Below, one piece after another: positions 13,012-21,718 of a DNA stretch of 64,000 nt. The translations under genes and the position numbers were made by a program. Position 1 is the first letter of the stretch; each line of letters opens with the position of its first letter. Source of the stretch: Actinernus sp. WN-2022 (lineage: Eukaryota > Cnidaria > Anthozoa > Actiniaria > Actinernidae); assembly GCA_030867875.1 (NCBI GenBank), contig JAOWCC010000577.1, positions 93,353,740-93,417,739 of the forward strand, given 5' to 3'. The notes beneath the pieces were generated by a model, which saw only the letters and a list, made by a program, of their open reading frames with translations, did no database searches and was not told the DNA's origin.

Positions 13012-13312
13012 TTACGATGTCATTGTATTCAAACCATCGAAGGACAGCTAGCTGAAGCCCTGAACAACCAAATGAACTCGGCCTTTGTGCTAAATCGAAA
13101 TAAACTTGACCAGATACGTACACTGAACAATATAAAGTCCCTTGTGAAAGAATAGACCCATTTGTGGGTATAATAAAGTCCCAGAATATTAATATTCAAC
13201 CGTTCATAGCGGAGGGAGCGATCGAAATAATTGCTACCTCTCGCGTCCATCCAACCACCGCTCGTCCCACCTATATTATTTGAAGCACTTTTTCTCGATT
13301 ATAATTGATTAT

Positions 13313-13644
13313 GTCGCGATACCCTGCGAACAGAACTCCGCGAAAAGCGAAGAGAAAAGAAGGCTCTCCAGCATTCGTGTTGTTTTTCGCCCAAGATTCT
13401 GGACTAGTCAAGCCTGTTAAACCGGATTATCAGCGCGCGGCTAAAGTTTTGGTTTAAACTGATGACCAAATCTGAGCTCACTGCAACAATGACCGACAAA
13501 GGAGACACGACGGAATGACCGAGTGAGTCTGGTACGAGACAAAACCGTCGGCGCATGCTAGATACAAAAACAACACGAATGCTGCAGAGCCTTCGCTTTT
13601 CGTGAGTTGAAGAAGAAGACTCTGCTCGCAGGGTAATGTCGCGA
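13313..13644. repeat. Imperfect foldback repeat, arms of about 80 bp
   Basis: Left arm 13313-13394 and right arm 13566-13644 share ACCCTGCGA.CAGA, CGAAAAGCGAAG, GGCTCT.CAGCATTCGTGT and TGTTTTT in inverted order. The spacer is about 170 bp. This looks like a non-autonomous DNA element. I did not find a target duplication. Confidence 0.5.
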
Positions 13645-13825
13645 TCGCGCGACCGAGACATTGTCTTTTTTTTTCATTATTTCTTAACCCGGAAATCATT
13701 TTATTTAACTCTTCTTTCCTCATTCTGTTATATTTCTTTCTTACCAAATTATCATTTTCACCAAAAATACGTTAATCGGCCTATAGGCTTGCCCAATAAC
13801 CAGTAACCGACGAGTTGAGAAGTGA

Positions 13826-14149
13826 GAGTTAAATACCGAGAACGGAGGCAATAAGCCATACACATTTTCTTCAAGAAGTCTTACAGAATTTGATATAGGT
13901 GAATTTTTTTACCTTCCTGGAATTGAACCTAAACGCCCGGAAGAAGTTAAAGAGCCTGAAGTTAAGGAGAAGAGAGAGATTACTCTTGTCACCGATACGG
14001 AATTGGAGCAAAGGAGCGAAGCAAGGATACCAGCCAACACCAAGATAAATACTACATGGATTGTCCGAGCATGGCTCGAATGGGCAGACCCTTGCGAAAA
14101 AAGCCTTGGATATCTTAGGATCTTCTGGGATAATCCTTGGATATCTTAA
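13826..14149 (+). pseudogene. Crypton/ZMYM2-KIAA1958-like coding remnant
   Basis: A stop-to-stop frame of 108 codons, without a usable ATG, reads naturally as protein from about 13862. It has FSSRSLTEFDIG, an acidic/basic linker (PEEVKEPEVKEKREITLVTD) and then IPANTKINTTWIVRAWLEWA. The last block resembles the start of the DUF3504-type domain (Crypton recombinase-derived, found in ZMYM2/QRICH1/KIAA1958 proteins), where N-T-x-x-N-T-x-W-A-x-x-x-W-x-x-W is typical. Coding sense ends where the degenerate TAGGA repeat starts. It could be one exon of a decayed multicopy gene. The assignment is from memory. Confidence 0.4.
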
Positions 14150-14380
14150 GATTCAAATCCTAGAACTGCTTAGGATTGCCCTAGGATTTTCTAGGATTTC
14201 TCAAAATATTCATGGCAAAGCATTTCGGATGCATGGTTCTAGGATATTGTGGGAAATCCTAGGATTTACAGTTTACATTTTCCTTCAGTTTTGTAGGAAA
14301 TGCTGGGACTATCTAGGAATAGACTTCTAGGAATTTCTAGGATGTCTTAGGAATTTCTAGAATGTTCTGGGATTGCCCAT
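14095..14380. repeat. Degenerate TAGGATTTC-type repeat
   Basis: About 20 imperfect copies of a TAGGA(A/T)(T/A)TTC / CTTGGATATC motif in the same orientation, without a fixed period. It interrupts the coding remnant at 13826. Confidence 0.6.
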
Positions 14381-14940
14381 ATCATATTAACAGCTTTTCA
14401 GGGAATTTTTCAGGGTTTTAGTGACGACCAATCCACGCTCAAGCATGTTTATAGGCCTGCATGGTTTTTGAGCAGTTCTGATAAAACATTCAAAATTCGC
14501 TATCTTTGTCATTTATGTACATGTATGAAATACCCTATAACTTTGGAATACTACTTTGATTTTTAGCATCCCACATGGCCGAGAGGTTCGTTAGTTCATA
14601 TCAAAATCGGTGAAAATATCTGTTTCCGGCCCGGAACCAAACCCACAAAGTTTTGGAATAAGCCCACCCCCTCTCCCTTTAATCTTTGTTCATTCTATTT
14701 CATACATATACATGCATGTATGTACAATAGTAGTATAGGAAGTAGCGGTTCTGGTGCAAAAACCTCCGTTTTTATTGTGGCGCCACATCCGATGACCCCC
14801 CATATTTGTTGGACTTTTGTTGGCCGTAATATGTACCCAATCCCAACTTATTATCTATTCGAGCACCACAGATGTTGTACCCATTTGTTGTCCACTTTAA
14901 AACAGCAATCAGAGAAAGGCTAGTATAAGGTATATATCGA

Positions 14941-15318
14941 ATGATGACTGATATAATAACTTGTAGTTGGTTGATGCGGGGAAAGGACACGAAATGTGTA
15001 AAGAAGTGTTCTAAGATATCAGAATACTGTGCTCAACACAACTTCCAGATACAAAGAGGTAGCACCATATTCGTTCCATGTTCGAAATGTGGTCGCGGCT
15101 GTCGCACTAGTTACGGACTTTGTACTAAGTGTGGTGTACCACAACGCCGTCTCATTCGTGAGAAGAAATACCGCGAGACGAAATGCCACACTAAGGATTG
15201 CTTTTCAAAGGTGTTGGCGGAATTGAAGAACCATAAGGTATTTTTAAACAATTATAAATCACGTTTCCACCTCGAGCCCATCTATACAAAACACGGCCTA
15301 ACTAGTGATAGAGCCTAA
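14941..15318 (+). CDS. Small Cys-rich zinc-binding protein, probable member of the virus-like cassette
   Basis: 125 aa from a genuine ATG (two in tandem), with no intron. The N-terminal 35 residues have the layout C-x4-RG-x4-C-x3-C ... YC-x2-H, a small putative zinc site of the kind seen in large DNA virus and virus-like proteins. Residues 45-66 then hold CSKCGRGC...CTKCG, two CxxC knuckles like a zinc ribbon, with CHTKDC following. It lies just before the cassette at 15954-21718 and is uninterrupted like its members, which is why I group it with them. The link is inference. A host or transposon zinc-ribbon protein is possible. The strict function is unknown. Confidence 0.45.
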   Translation: MMTDIITCSWLMRGKDTKCVKKCSKISEYCAQHNFQIQRGSTIFVPCSKCGRGCRTSYGLCTKCGVPQRRLIREKKYRETKCHTKDCFSKVLAELKNHKVFLNNYKSRFHLEPIYTKHGLTSDRA

Positions 15319-15463
15319 TTTTTAAAGAAATAAAAATACGTAAGAATAAAAAAAGCAAAACTGGAGCTCTCCAGAACCTCTCTAGGAACACTTTCTCCTT
15401 TTTCCTTCCTTCACCTTTTTCGTTCCCAGAGAGGTTTTTGCTTATTTGCCGGGCCCGGCTTTC

Positions 15464-15505
15464 ACTGTATTTGTTCTACTGTATTCGTTCTACTGTATTT
15501 GTTCT
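15464..15505. repeat. Three tandem 14-bp units
   Basis: ACTGTATTTGTTCT repeated three times, the middle copy with one change. Confidence 0.8.
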
Positions 15506-15699
15506 AACTGGTTGAGGCACAACCGGCACTCCTTAGAACTCTATTCGAGTATCCGTATGCTCTACCCAAGCACCCGACCCAGTATTGACATTATTCCTAC
15601 TGTAATTATTCAACTTCTGCCACACCGACAGACGCGCTACGATTTGTGTGGGGCTGGAGGCTTTTTACCCCACACAAACCGATCTACCACATATGGCCC

Positions 15700-15780
15700 C
15701 CGCAGGATTCGAACTCTGGACTCAAGGGGCCTCCATTTTTCCTCGAGCCCAGCGCAGAACCGTGAGGCCACATGTGCTAG
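15700..15780 (-). mobile_element. tRNA-like head of a SINE (candidate)
   Basis: On the minus strand, TGGCCTCACGG (A-box-like, near 15772) is followed about 55 nt later by GAGTTCGAATCC (B-box, near 15706), the spacing of an internal Pol III promoter. No good acceptor or anticodon stem forms, so it is not a tRNA gene. A tRNA-derived SINE fragment is the best reading. Its boundaries are unknown. Confidence 0.4.
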
Positions 15781-15953
15781 ACAATGACGTAGGTGTAAAA
15801 TATTGTATTTATGTCTTTCACAGCAGCTGCGATCGCCACCGCATCGAGACATAAATTTACATACGAACCAGACGTACGAATTAATTTATACGAATCTCTT
15901 AGTAAAGTGGAAGTAGCGCCCACGGGCATTTCTTTCATATGAGATTTCGATTT

Positions 15954-16592
15954 TTATGCCATTAGACCGTCGAATTGTGCTCGCAGTTCTTGCTTGAGTT
16001 CGGCTCGAATTTGTTCCATACTTTTTTCACCTGTGACCGAACCTGAACTCGTTCGTCCCGAACCCGTTTTGTGGCGAATTTCGACCTTCATAGCCTCATA
16101 TTTTTCTGCCTCGGCGAGGATGAGATTATATTCAGAATCGGACACATTTTCATCGCGTAAGGCTTTTGACACGAGACTACTAATCGTATTAATTTTCGCC
16201 CTCGCCAACATAGCGGTTTTCTCGTGTTTAGAAACTTTTCTTCCAAGCTTTTTAGCCTCAATAGTCGTAGCTGCCGAAATTACCCCACAGAGTCCACCGA
16301 TAACGCCAAGCGGCAGGCCAATTATGACACCAACCCCAGTTAGAGCAGCCGCCAAGCCTGAGCTTGATAAAAGCACAGATAGACTACCTTTTGCCACAGC
16401 GACACCGTGAACTATTCCCTGCGCACGGGCATATTTTTTACGCACCACTTCATAGTGTTGTTCTTGGGCTTTGATGCTCTCGAGCGTATCACGGACATCT
16501 CGCCGACGAAAGTTCTCTTGCCCTACTAGGCCGAGCGGAGGATAAACTGGCGGCGCAGTTGGAATTGATGGAACCGAATCGCTTGTCATCAT
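15954..16592 (-). CDS. Virus-like cassette protein: Gly-rich hydrophobic segment (212 aa)
   Basis: Intact 212-aa frame with two in-frame ATGs at its start. Residues 1-24 are Pro/Ser-rich, 28-60 are charged and helical, and 62-110 form a long Gly/Ala/Val-rich hydrophobic stretch (two membrane-spanning or membrane-active helices separated by GLPLGVIGG). Then follow a basic KKLGRKVSKHEK patch and a helical C-terminal half ending in a charged coiled-coil-like tail. I recall abundant uncharacterised cnidarian proteins of this shape (ALxxxxISDxEFxLI-like C-terminus) but no assigned function. A membrane-interacting minor virion protein is inference. It lies 20 bp downstream of the 221-aa gene on the same strand, so the two may share a transcript. 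Confidence 0.65.
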   Translation of the reverse strand: MMTSDSVPSIPTAPPVYPPLGLVGQENFRRRDVRDTLESIKAQEQHYEVVRKKYARAQGIVHGVAVAKGSLSVLLSSSGLAAALTGVGVIIGLPLGVIGGLCGVISAATTIEAKKLGRKVSKHEKTAMLARAKINTISSLVSKALRDENVSDSEYNLILAEAEKYEAMKVEIRHKTGSGRTSSGSVTGEKSMEQIRAELKQELRAQFDGLMA

Positions 16593-16612
16593 ATATATGT
16601 ATACATATGATT

Positions 16613-17278
16613 TTATTCAATCTTCAATACGTATCGTATCGGTTTACCACGGAAGTCTATAATTTTTCCTTTTTCATCGCGAATTGTTAGGTGAAGGCTG
16701 TTTCGTATCGTACCTAGAGCTCGTATGACTTTTGGATTCGCTATAGAGTAAGTGTTTTTTGCAAACCTCCCACCTCGGACCTCTAAGGTATCCAGTACGT
16801 TTGATAGCTTTCCATTGAGAAGCGAGGAGCTAGAATCCACAACGTCGCAGTGGACATACACTGCGGGGATATATTGTAGCGTCAGTTCATGGCTATCCGC
16901 TTTGATAGTCATCATGTCACCATCTTCATCAAGCCCCTTGACACCCCATAGTGTACAGATATTTTCACTTAGCTGGATTGGTTTTATAACCACTAGGGTC
17001 CAAACCTTCTTCGCCAGGGTTTGTACGAATTCCACGAAGCCACCATCAATTGCAGGTTTAAAGAGGGTCTGGAGGCTTGCCATATCATAGTGCCCCGGAT
17101 CGATATAATATGGTAACATAAGACCCTTAGTATCCCACTTGAAAGCCGCAGTTGTTGTTAGGTTCCACCAACTGTTCTCAAAAGTGACCTCAATTAGCGA
17201 AATATTCTGGATAAGAAGAGGTTCTTGAAAGTAGACCGTATGGTCAGCCGAGGTACAGGTAACATTAAGTATAACCAT
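16613..17278 (-). CDS. Virus-like cassette protein: beta-rich, penton/minor-capsid-like (221 aa)
   Basis: Intact frame from a genuine ATG. The N-terminal half is beta-strand-rich with the layout expected of small jelly-roll structural proteins. A strand ending EPLLIQNISLIEVTFENSWW is followed by a polar loop and a LPYYIDPGHYDMASLQTLF block, similar to the IPPGxYTxxEL signature I associate with Polinton/adintovirus-type penton or minor capsid proteins. The C-terminal half has further predicted strands (DSHELTLQYIPAVYVHCDVV). It is divergently paired with the 505-aa gene across 76 bp. The structural-protein assignment is an inference from pattern and company. Structure prediction would settle it. 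Confidence 0.5.
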   Translation of the reverse strand: MVILNVTCTSADHTVYFQEPLLIQNISLIEVTFENSWWNLTTTAAFKWDTKGLMLPYYIDPGHYDMASLQTLFKPAIDGGFVEFVQTLAKKVWTLVVIKPIQLSENICTLWGVKGLDEDGDMMTIKADSHELTLQYIPAVYVHCDVVDSSSSLLNGKLSNVLDTLEVRGGRFAKNTYSIANPKVIRALGTIRNSLHLTIRDEKGKIIDFRGKPIRYVLKIE

Positions 17279-17354
17279 ATTGATATATTAGAGCCAGAAG
17301 TTTACTTCAATACTATGATACTAACGCATATTCTTTACTTCACGATACTAGCGT
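17279..17354. promoter_or_regulatory. Divergent (bidirectional) promoter candidate with paired GATACTA motifs
   Basis: Only 76 bp separate the ATGs of the minus-strand 221-aa gene and the plus-strand 505-aa gene, so both promoters must lie here or inside coding sequence. GATACTA occurs at 17317-17323 and 17344-17350, in contexts GATACTAACG and GATACTAGCG, the second 4 bp before the plus-strand ATG. The same heptamer (as TAGTATC, 21519-21525) occurs in the other divergent gap of the cassette. A TATA-like TATATTA lies at 17283-17289. Confidence 0.4.
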
Positions 17355-18872
17355 ATGTCGGATTGGGGTGACTATATTAAACCTCGCAATGCAAAGGCTT
17401 TCGCGGCCTTTAAGGAAAAATATCCCCACGCGGACTTCGAGAAGTTCTCAGCTAGGACGACGGCATCCGACATACATGATGAGTCAACGTACAAGACTTG
17501 GATCATGCTCTATGATGGTGGACGACATTGGTATATGGCCCGTCTCATACCGGCAGATGTACGAAAACGGCTAAACGAAGCGTTACACGAGACGACGCAA
17601 AAACATGTGGGTTTCCCACTCCCCTTCAAAAGGACCGACGCTAAGTATCCAGTTCCAGCTGTTCCCTGGAATACCGACGCCAAAGACATAGACCCCTTTC
17701 TGCAAATTCTCAAGATCTACGTAACAAACGACGCGTTCTTCACGGCGGAGCCGCGATATATCTTACAAGGGCTGGGGTTTGATTTTCCTACCGACACCGT
17801 TAATGATAAAGGTGACGATGACGATAAATCCGAAAAAGCAAAAGAATGGTTAGATGCTCTACCCATGAGGCATTGGCAACAACAATTCTGTTTCGTTGTC
17901 TGGTGCGCAACGGCAGGCTGTGGAGTGTCGTTTGATGACCATCTTTCAGAGGCCGCACCAATCACTGATTACATTCGTTGCTTTTACCGCTTTCATGTGT
18001 ACTACACGATCATGCGATTACTGTTTGAATTGGGTATCCCCCTCCCCAGAGAAGGCATCTTTAATAAGAACAACAACGTTCCATGGAACCCTGTTATATA
18101 CGACAGACTCAGGAGAGAGTTTGGAGTCACTAAAGTTAACTTCGCCCTACGCCGAGCAAGATTTACTGATAAGTGGTGGGGGTTCGACACCAATGGGCCA
18201 CTTGATATTCCAACGCGGTTCTATCGCAACGAAATGTCGAAAAAGCAGCACAATTGGTTCGTTCCGCAGCAGGGCAGGGGGTTTACTAATGCTGGGGTCG
18301 TCCGAATTAACACATCTGTAAAGGTTTACGTGTTTTGTATCCTAGGAGCCCAGGGGGTGGGAACGGTCCCGATCGTAGGGTCGCCAGGCTTGTCCCCCGG
18401 CATCCAAAAAGTCTTCAAAAAACTGTTGAGAGATACCATCAGGGAAATGGATTGGGATAGTTTAGTGCAATATAACAAAGTTCTGGATGACACGAACTCT
18501 CGTCTCGACCTAGCAGTTGCTAAGGGTTGTCTGTTAATACCCAGTAACATGAATATCAACAAGAAGAGTATATTGGGTTATAACAACCACCTGAAAAGGG
18601 CGGATAACCCAGGCCTCAGTTTAGGAATAAATGATGATATCAACCTAGATGAAAAATCCCCACCACCAGCCCCTATGGAAGGCCAAAAACCAAAGGGGAA
18701 ACCCCCAGGAGAGCTGCCCGCGAAGCACACGCCAAAGACATCTAAAACTACCACGCAGGTTGATACGCAGGATGCTGAGCTACACCAAAGTCCAGCACCA
18801 ACGAGCCACGAAACCAACTTAGCAATTGTTGCTATTGTGGCCGCCGGAGCCTCGTGGATGATGTTCCGTTAG
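17355..18872 (+). CDS. Large virus-like cassette protein with C-terminal membrane anchor (505 aa)
   Basis: The longest intact frame in the window, from a genuine ATG (MSDWGDYIKPRN). Residues 1-135 are mixed alpha/beta and aromatic-rich. An acidic DKGDDDDKSE loop lies at 151-160. A globular core at 165-405 contains CRAT-like Cys/Trp clusters (VVWCATAGCG, 181-190) and, at 308-333, GRGFTNAGVVRINTSVKVYV...LGAQ, the segment I most clearly associate with an uncharacterised cnidarian family. Residues 435-485 form a Pro/Lys/Thr-rich linker and 488-504 a short membrane anchor. No enzyme motif is recognisable. Its 3' end overlaps the end of the convergent minus-strand gene by 4 bp. A virion or membrane-associated structural role is inference only. 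Confidence 0.6.
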   Translation: MSDWGDYIKPRNAKAFAAFKEKYPHADFEKFSARTTASDIHDESTYKTWIMLYDGGRHWYMARLIPADVRKRLNEALHETTQKHVGFPLPFKRTDAKYPVPAVPWNTDAKDIDPFLQILKIYVTNDAFFTAEPRYILQGLGFDFPTDTVNDKGDDDDKSEKAKEWLDALPMRHWQQQFCFVVWCATAGCGVSFDDHLSEAAPITDYIRCFYRFHVYYTIMRLLFELGIPLPREGIFNKNNNVPWNPVIYDRLRREFGVTKVNFALRRARFTDKWWGFDTNGPLDIPTRFYRNEMSKKQHNWFVPQQGRGFTNAGVVRINTSVKVYVFCILGAQGVGTVPIVGSPGLSPGIQKVFKKLLRDTIREMDWDSLVQYNKVLDDTNSRLDLAVAKGCLLIPSNMNINKKSILGYNNHLKRADNPGLSLGINDDINLDEKSPPPAPMEGQKPKGKPPGELPAKHTPKTSKTTTQVDTQDAELHQSPAPTSHETNLAIVAIVAAGASWMMFR

Positions 18873-21490
18873 CGCCGTCGTCCCGACGACTTATACTGCT
18901 CTATTACGAAGATGACTGCGGCCACAATGAGTAGCCAGACATTCTTCGCTACGAATCCAACGACTTCGCCTGCGGTCCGGAATATGAAAGTCGCAATAGT
19001 GCCTATCATTCCAGGTAGTATTTGTCCCAACTTCTTTCCAATCTCCTTCAAACCAGCGCCAACCCCCTTAGCCACGCTAGCCAGACCTTTTAACAGCACA
19101 GAAACAATAGTACCAATCACGGCGCTTGCAACAGCCAACACACCAATCGCTGTAACCCCATACTTCTTGAATATCGATTTTACGCGGTCCTTCAACGACA
19201 TACGATCTTTGATGGCCTCAATTTCTTTCTCTAGCTCCTGTATATTATCCTCTAGTGCTACTACTTCATTCTTTGCTGCCTCGTATTCTGATGTTCCCTC
19301 CTTTAAGGACTTCATAGCTTCTATTTTCTCAGCTTTTTGTTTCTCGGCTTTATCGATCTTGGCTTCATCTTTACTAATCACCTCTACCGCAGGGGATCCC
19401 AGAGCCTTTCTAATCGTTTTTGGATTTTTTTGGCTTCGAAGTCAGACAGAAGGTGGTATATGGAACCCTTATCAGTTAGTCTTACCCAAACCCTATCACC
19501 AATGTCCAACTTAACGGTGAACTTAACCTTATTTAGGTCAGCTTTTGGAAACTTATCATTGAGCTTGCCCCAAGCCATTTTGATCCGTTCTTCCCTTTTG
19601 GCTAACTCTATTTCCGCAGGCGTAAGTGGAGTGATTATCTTTTTACCTGCTATTTCTCCCTCAATAAATGACGTTTCATTGGTTTTTTGCTGCTTGGACC
19701 CCGCAGAAATTTGATCGTCGCTGCCCATCTCAGCCAGTTTGATGTAATCAGCTTCGCTGCCCCGACTACCTCAAAGCTTATCCTTGAAGTTTTCTGACGT
19801 GTTTTTGAATCGGTCCTTCACCCTACTCCACCAACCATCCATCCTTCCGGTTGTAAGTAAAGTTTTTGAGAGGATAATGTATGATCAATTGTACAATTAC
19901 TTTTCCACAAATAATTTATTAACAAACAAGCAGTTTGGCTTCCGACGACTGCATTCAACCATGACAGCTCTTTTAAATTCTACCAATTCGTGGTCAGTTA
20001 ATATGGATCGAGGCCTATTTAACATCGTTATTTTTCTTGATCTAAAAAAAGCTTTCGACACCGTTGACCATGAATTATTATTACAAAAATTACAACTTTA
20101 CGGAGTTGTCGATAGCTCGCTTTCCTTATTGCGGTCCTATCTATCGGGAAGAATGCAGTCGTGCAGAGTACAAAATGCAAGATCTAGTGAGAAGATAATT
20201 AGATGCGGTGTACCTCAAGGAAAAATCCTCGGGCCTTTATTATTTCTCACCTATATAAACGATCTGCCAAATTGCCTCGATACCTCGACACCATGCTTAT
20301 TTGCAGACGACACAAATGTGACAATTTGTGGCGCAGATATAGCCGATGTTGAATTAAGAGCAAATCGTGAATTAATTAATATTAATAACTGGCTACGAGC
20401 AAACAAATTACATCTTAATGTTGCCAAAACTGAATTTATGATGATTGGTTCGAGACAACGCCTATCGGCTCTGAATGATGAAGAAATGCCTTATTTAAAA
20501 ATCGGAGACAAACTAATAAAAAAGGTATCACAAAGCAAAACAGTTGGTGTCGTGGTAGACGAGCACTTAAGATGGGAGGATCACATAAATCATATATCAA
20601 AAAAGATCGTCTCAGGTCTAGGAGCTCTAAAGAGAATCAGAGCATTCGTGTCCCAAGATACACTAATCAAGGTATACGACTCTTTAATTCAAACGCACAT
20701 GGATTATTGTTGCGGGTATGGGATACCTGCGGCAAAGTTCTCGCAGATAAACTTCAGAAATTTCAAAATAGAGCCGCTCGGCTTATTCTCAGGGCAGATT
20801 ATGATACAAGTACAAACGCACTTTCAAGTGTCTTGGAATGGGACAAATTAGATGAACGCAGAGCAAAACATAAAGCCATCGTAATGTTTAAGACCCAAAA
20901 TAGCCTGGCGCCAGCAAGCCTATGTGATTTATTCACTACTGTTGGAAGCTCTACCCACTATAATCTAAGGGGCCGTGATACGAGACTTTGTCTTCCGCAA
21001 CCAAAAACAGAATTTATGAAGAAAAGTTTCTCGTATCACGGCGCCAAGACATGGAATGACCTGCCAACAGAATTACGTGAAATTAAATCACTAGGCTCTT
21101 TTAAAAACAAAATCAAAACAGTCGCCGTCCTAAATGACCAATGACCAATGATGTTTTGAAAATTGATAATAGTATGTAGTAGTTTTTCATAATTTTAGGA
21201 TATCATATTATTAGTATAGTACATGTATATATATTTTTATATTATTATTATTATTACATTGACAATTCTGTATTTTTATATATATTTAATAGTAGTTAAC
21301 ACGGCTTCTATGTAAATCAGTTTTTCTTATCTGTTAGAATTCCGTGTATAAATATTAATAAAGTTGAAGTTGAAGTTGAACCATCTTGTGACTCATCATC
21401 ATTAGGTCGAGACTTTACCCATTTTTGCCTAATACTCTCCTCCTTCTCCTCCTCAGTGTGAGTTTGTTCAGTCGTAGTTTCCTCTTCCAT
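18869..21490 (-). pseudogene. Virus-like cassette coiled-coil/membrane protein gene, broken by a LINE, a stop and a frameshift
   Basis: The ATG is at 21490-21488. The first acidic codons run to about 21386, where a LINE (19840-21378) interrupts the gene. Coding resumes at 19839 in the same sense, meets an in-frame TGA at 19773-19771, and continues to about 19430. There a 1-nt shift in one of two T-runs (19417-19421 or 19425-19431, as read on the plus strand) separates it from the C-terminal part (to 18869). The C-terminal part has a long Lys/Glu coiled coil, then two hydrophobic helices separated by a Gly/Lys-rich stretch, ending in a basic tail. I recall many cnidarian proteins with this IFKKYG...membrane-helix layout, all uncharacterised. 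The separate frames at 18869-19381 (GTG start) and 19384-19728 are pieces of this one gene. Confidence 0.65.
19840..21378 (+). mobile_element. 5'-truncated LINE with RT, flanked by 7-bp AACCATC target duplication
   Basis: Starts inside the RT (ILPVVSKVFERIMYDQLYNY) and carries FLDLKKAFDTVDHELL (motif A), GVPQGKILGPLLF, the catalytic LFADDT box near 20300, the thumb (KTVGVVVDEHLRWEDHI) and the C-terminal domain (QNRAARLI, YNLRGRD, SFSYHGAKTWNDLP). A 1-nt frameshift near 20712 divides it into two frames (to 20851, and to 21144). The 3' UTR ends in AATAAAGT and a TTGAAG repeat. AACCATC lies at both junctions (19833-19839 and 21379-21385), a clear target-site duplication. Removing the element and one copy would restore one continuous reading frame of the interrupted minus-strand gene across the site. 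CR1/Jockey-like by motif. Non-autonomous. Confidence 0.85.
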
Positions 21491-21550
21491 ATTGAACGTT
21501 GAATATGTGATATACTATTAGTATCGACTATATATTCAACAGTGTTTACG
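21491..21550. promoter_or_regulatory. Second divergent promoter candidate of the cassette
   Basis: A 60-bp gap between the ATG of the minus-strand coiled-coil gene (21490) and that of the capsid-like gene (21551). It holds TAGTATC (complement GATACTA) at 21519-21525 and is AT-rich with TATATATT at 21530-21537. The same heptamer is in the 17279-17354 gap. Confidence 0.35.
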
Positions 21551-21718
21551 ATGATATCGTCAAATCTCCGTCCAGACTATGCTCCTAGAGAAGGTAGATC
21601 TCTCAAAGCTAGCCGCGTGTTCCATCGTGTAACTTTCACCCCTTCGGTGGCCAACCCGGGGGAAACTTTAACTGTCAATGTTCCCACGATGGGCGAAAAT
21701 AGGCTTCTACCCTTCCAG
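21551..21718 (+). pseudogene. N-terminus of a probable major capsid (double jelly-roll type) protein, truncated
   Basis: About 56 codons from a genuine ATG. They contain LRPDYAPREGRS, a basic linker and FTPSVANPGETLTVNVPTMG, ending GENRLLPFQ. The P-x-x-x-NPG-x-x-L-x-V-x-V-P block followed by an acidic ExxxxxP is the N-terminal strand pattern I associate with major capsid proteins of cnidarian Polinton/adintovirus-like elements. The frame then runs directly into the TGCATGCA block at 21719, where coding sense ends, so more than three quarters of a usual capsid protein is missing. Head-to-head with the gene at 21490. Confidence 0.45.

Noticed and set aside
12889..13155. Overlapping frames of 88-111 codons on both strands
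   Set aside because: Mostly inside the TTA-flanked MITE. The palindromic structure creates open frames on both strands.
15994..16410. 138-codon plus-strand frame
   Set aside because: Antisense to the intact 212-aa minus-strand gene.
18912..19714. Plus-strand frames of 125-200 codons at 18912-19714
   Set aside because: They are shadows of the minus-strand coiled-coil/membrane gene, whose codon content and helix pattern are the coherent ones.
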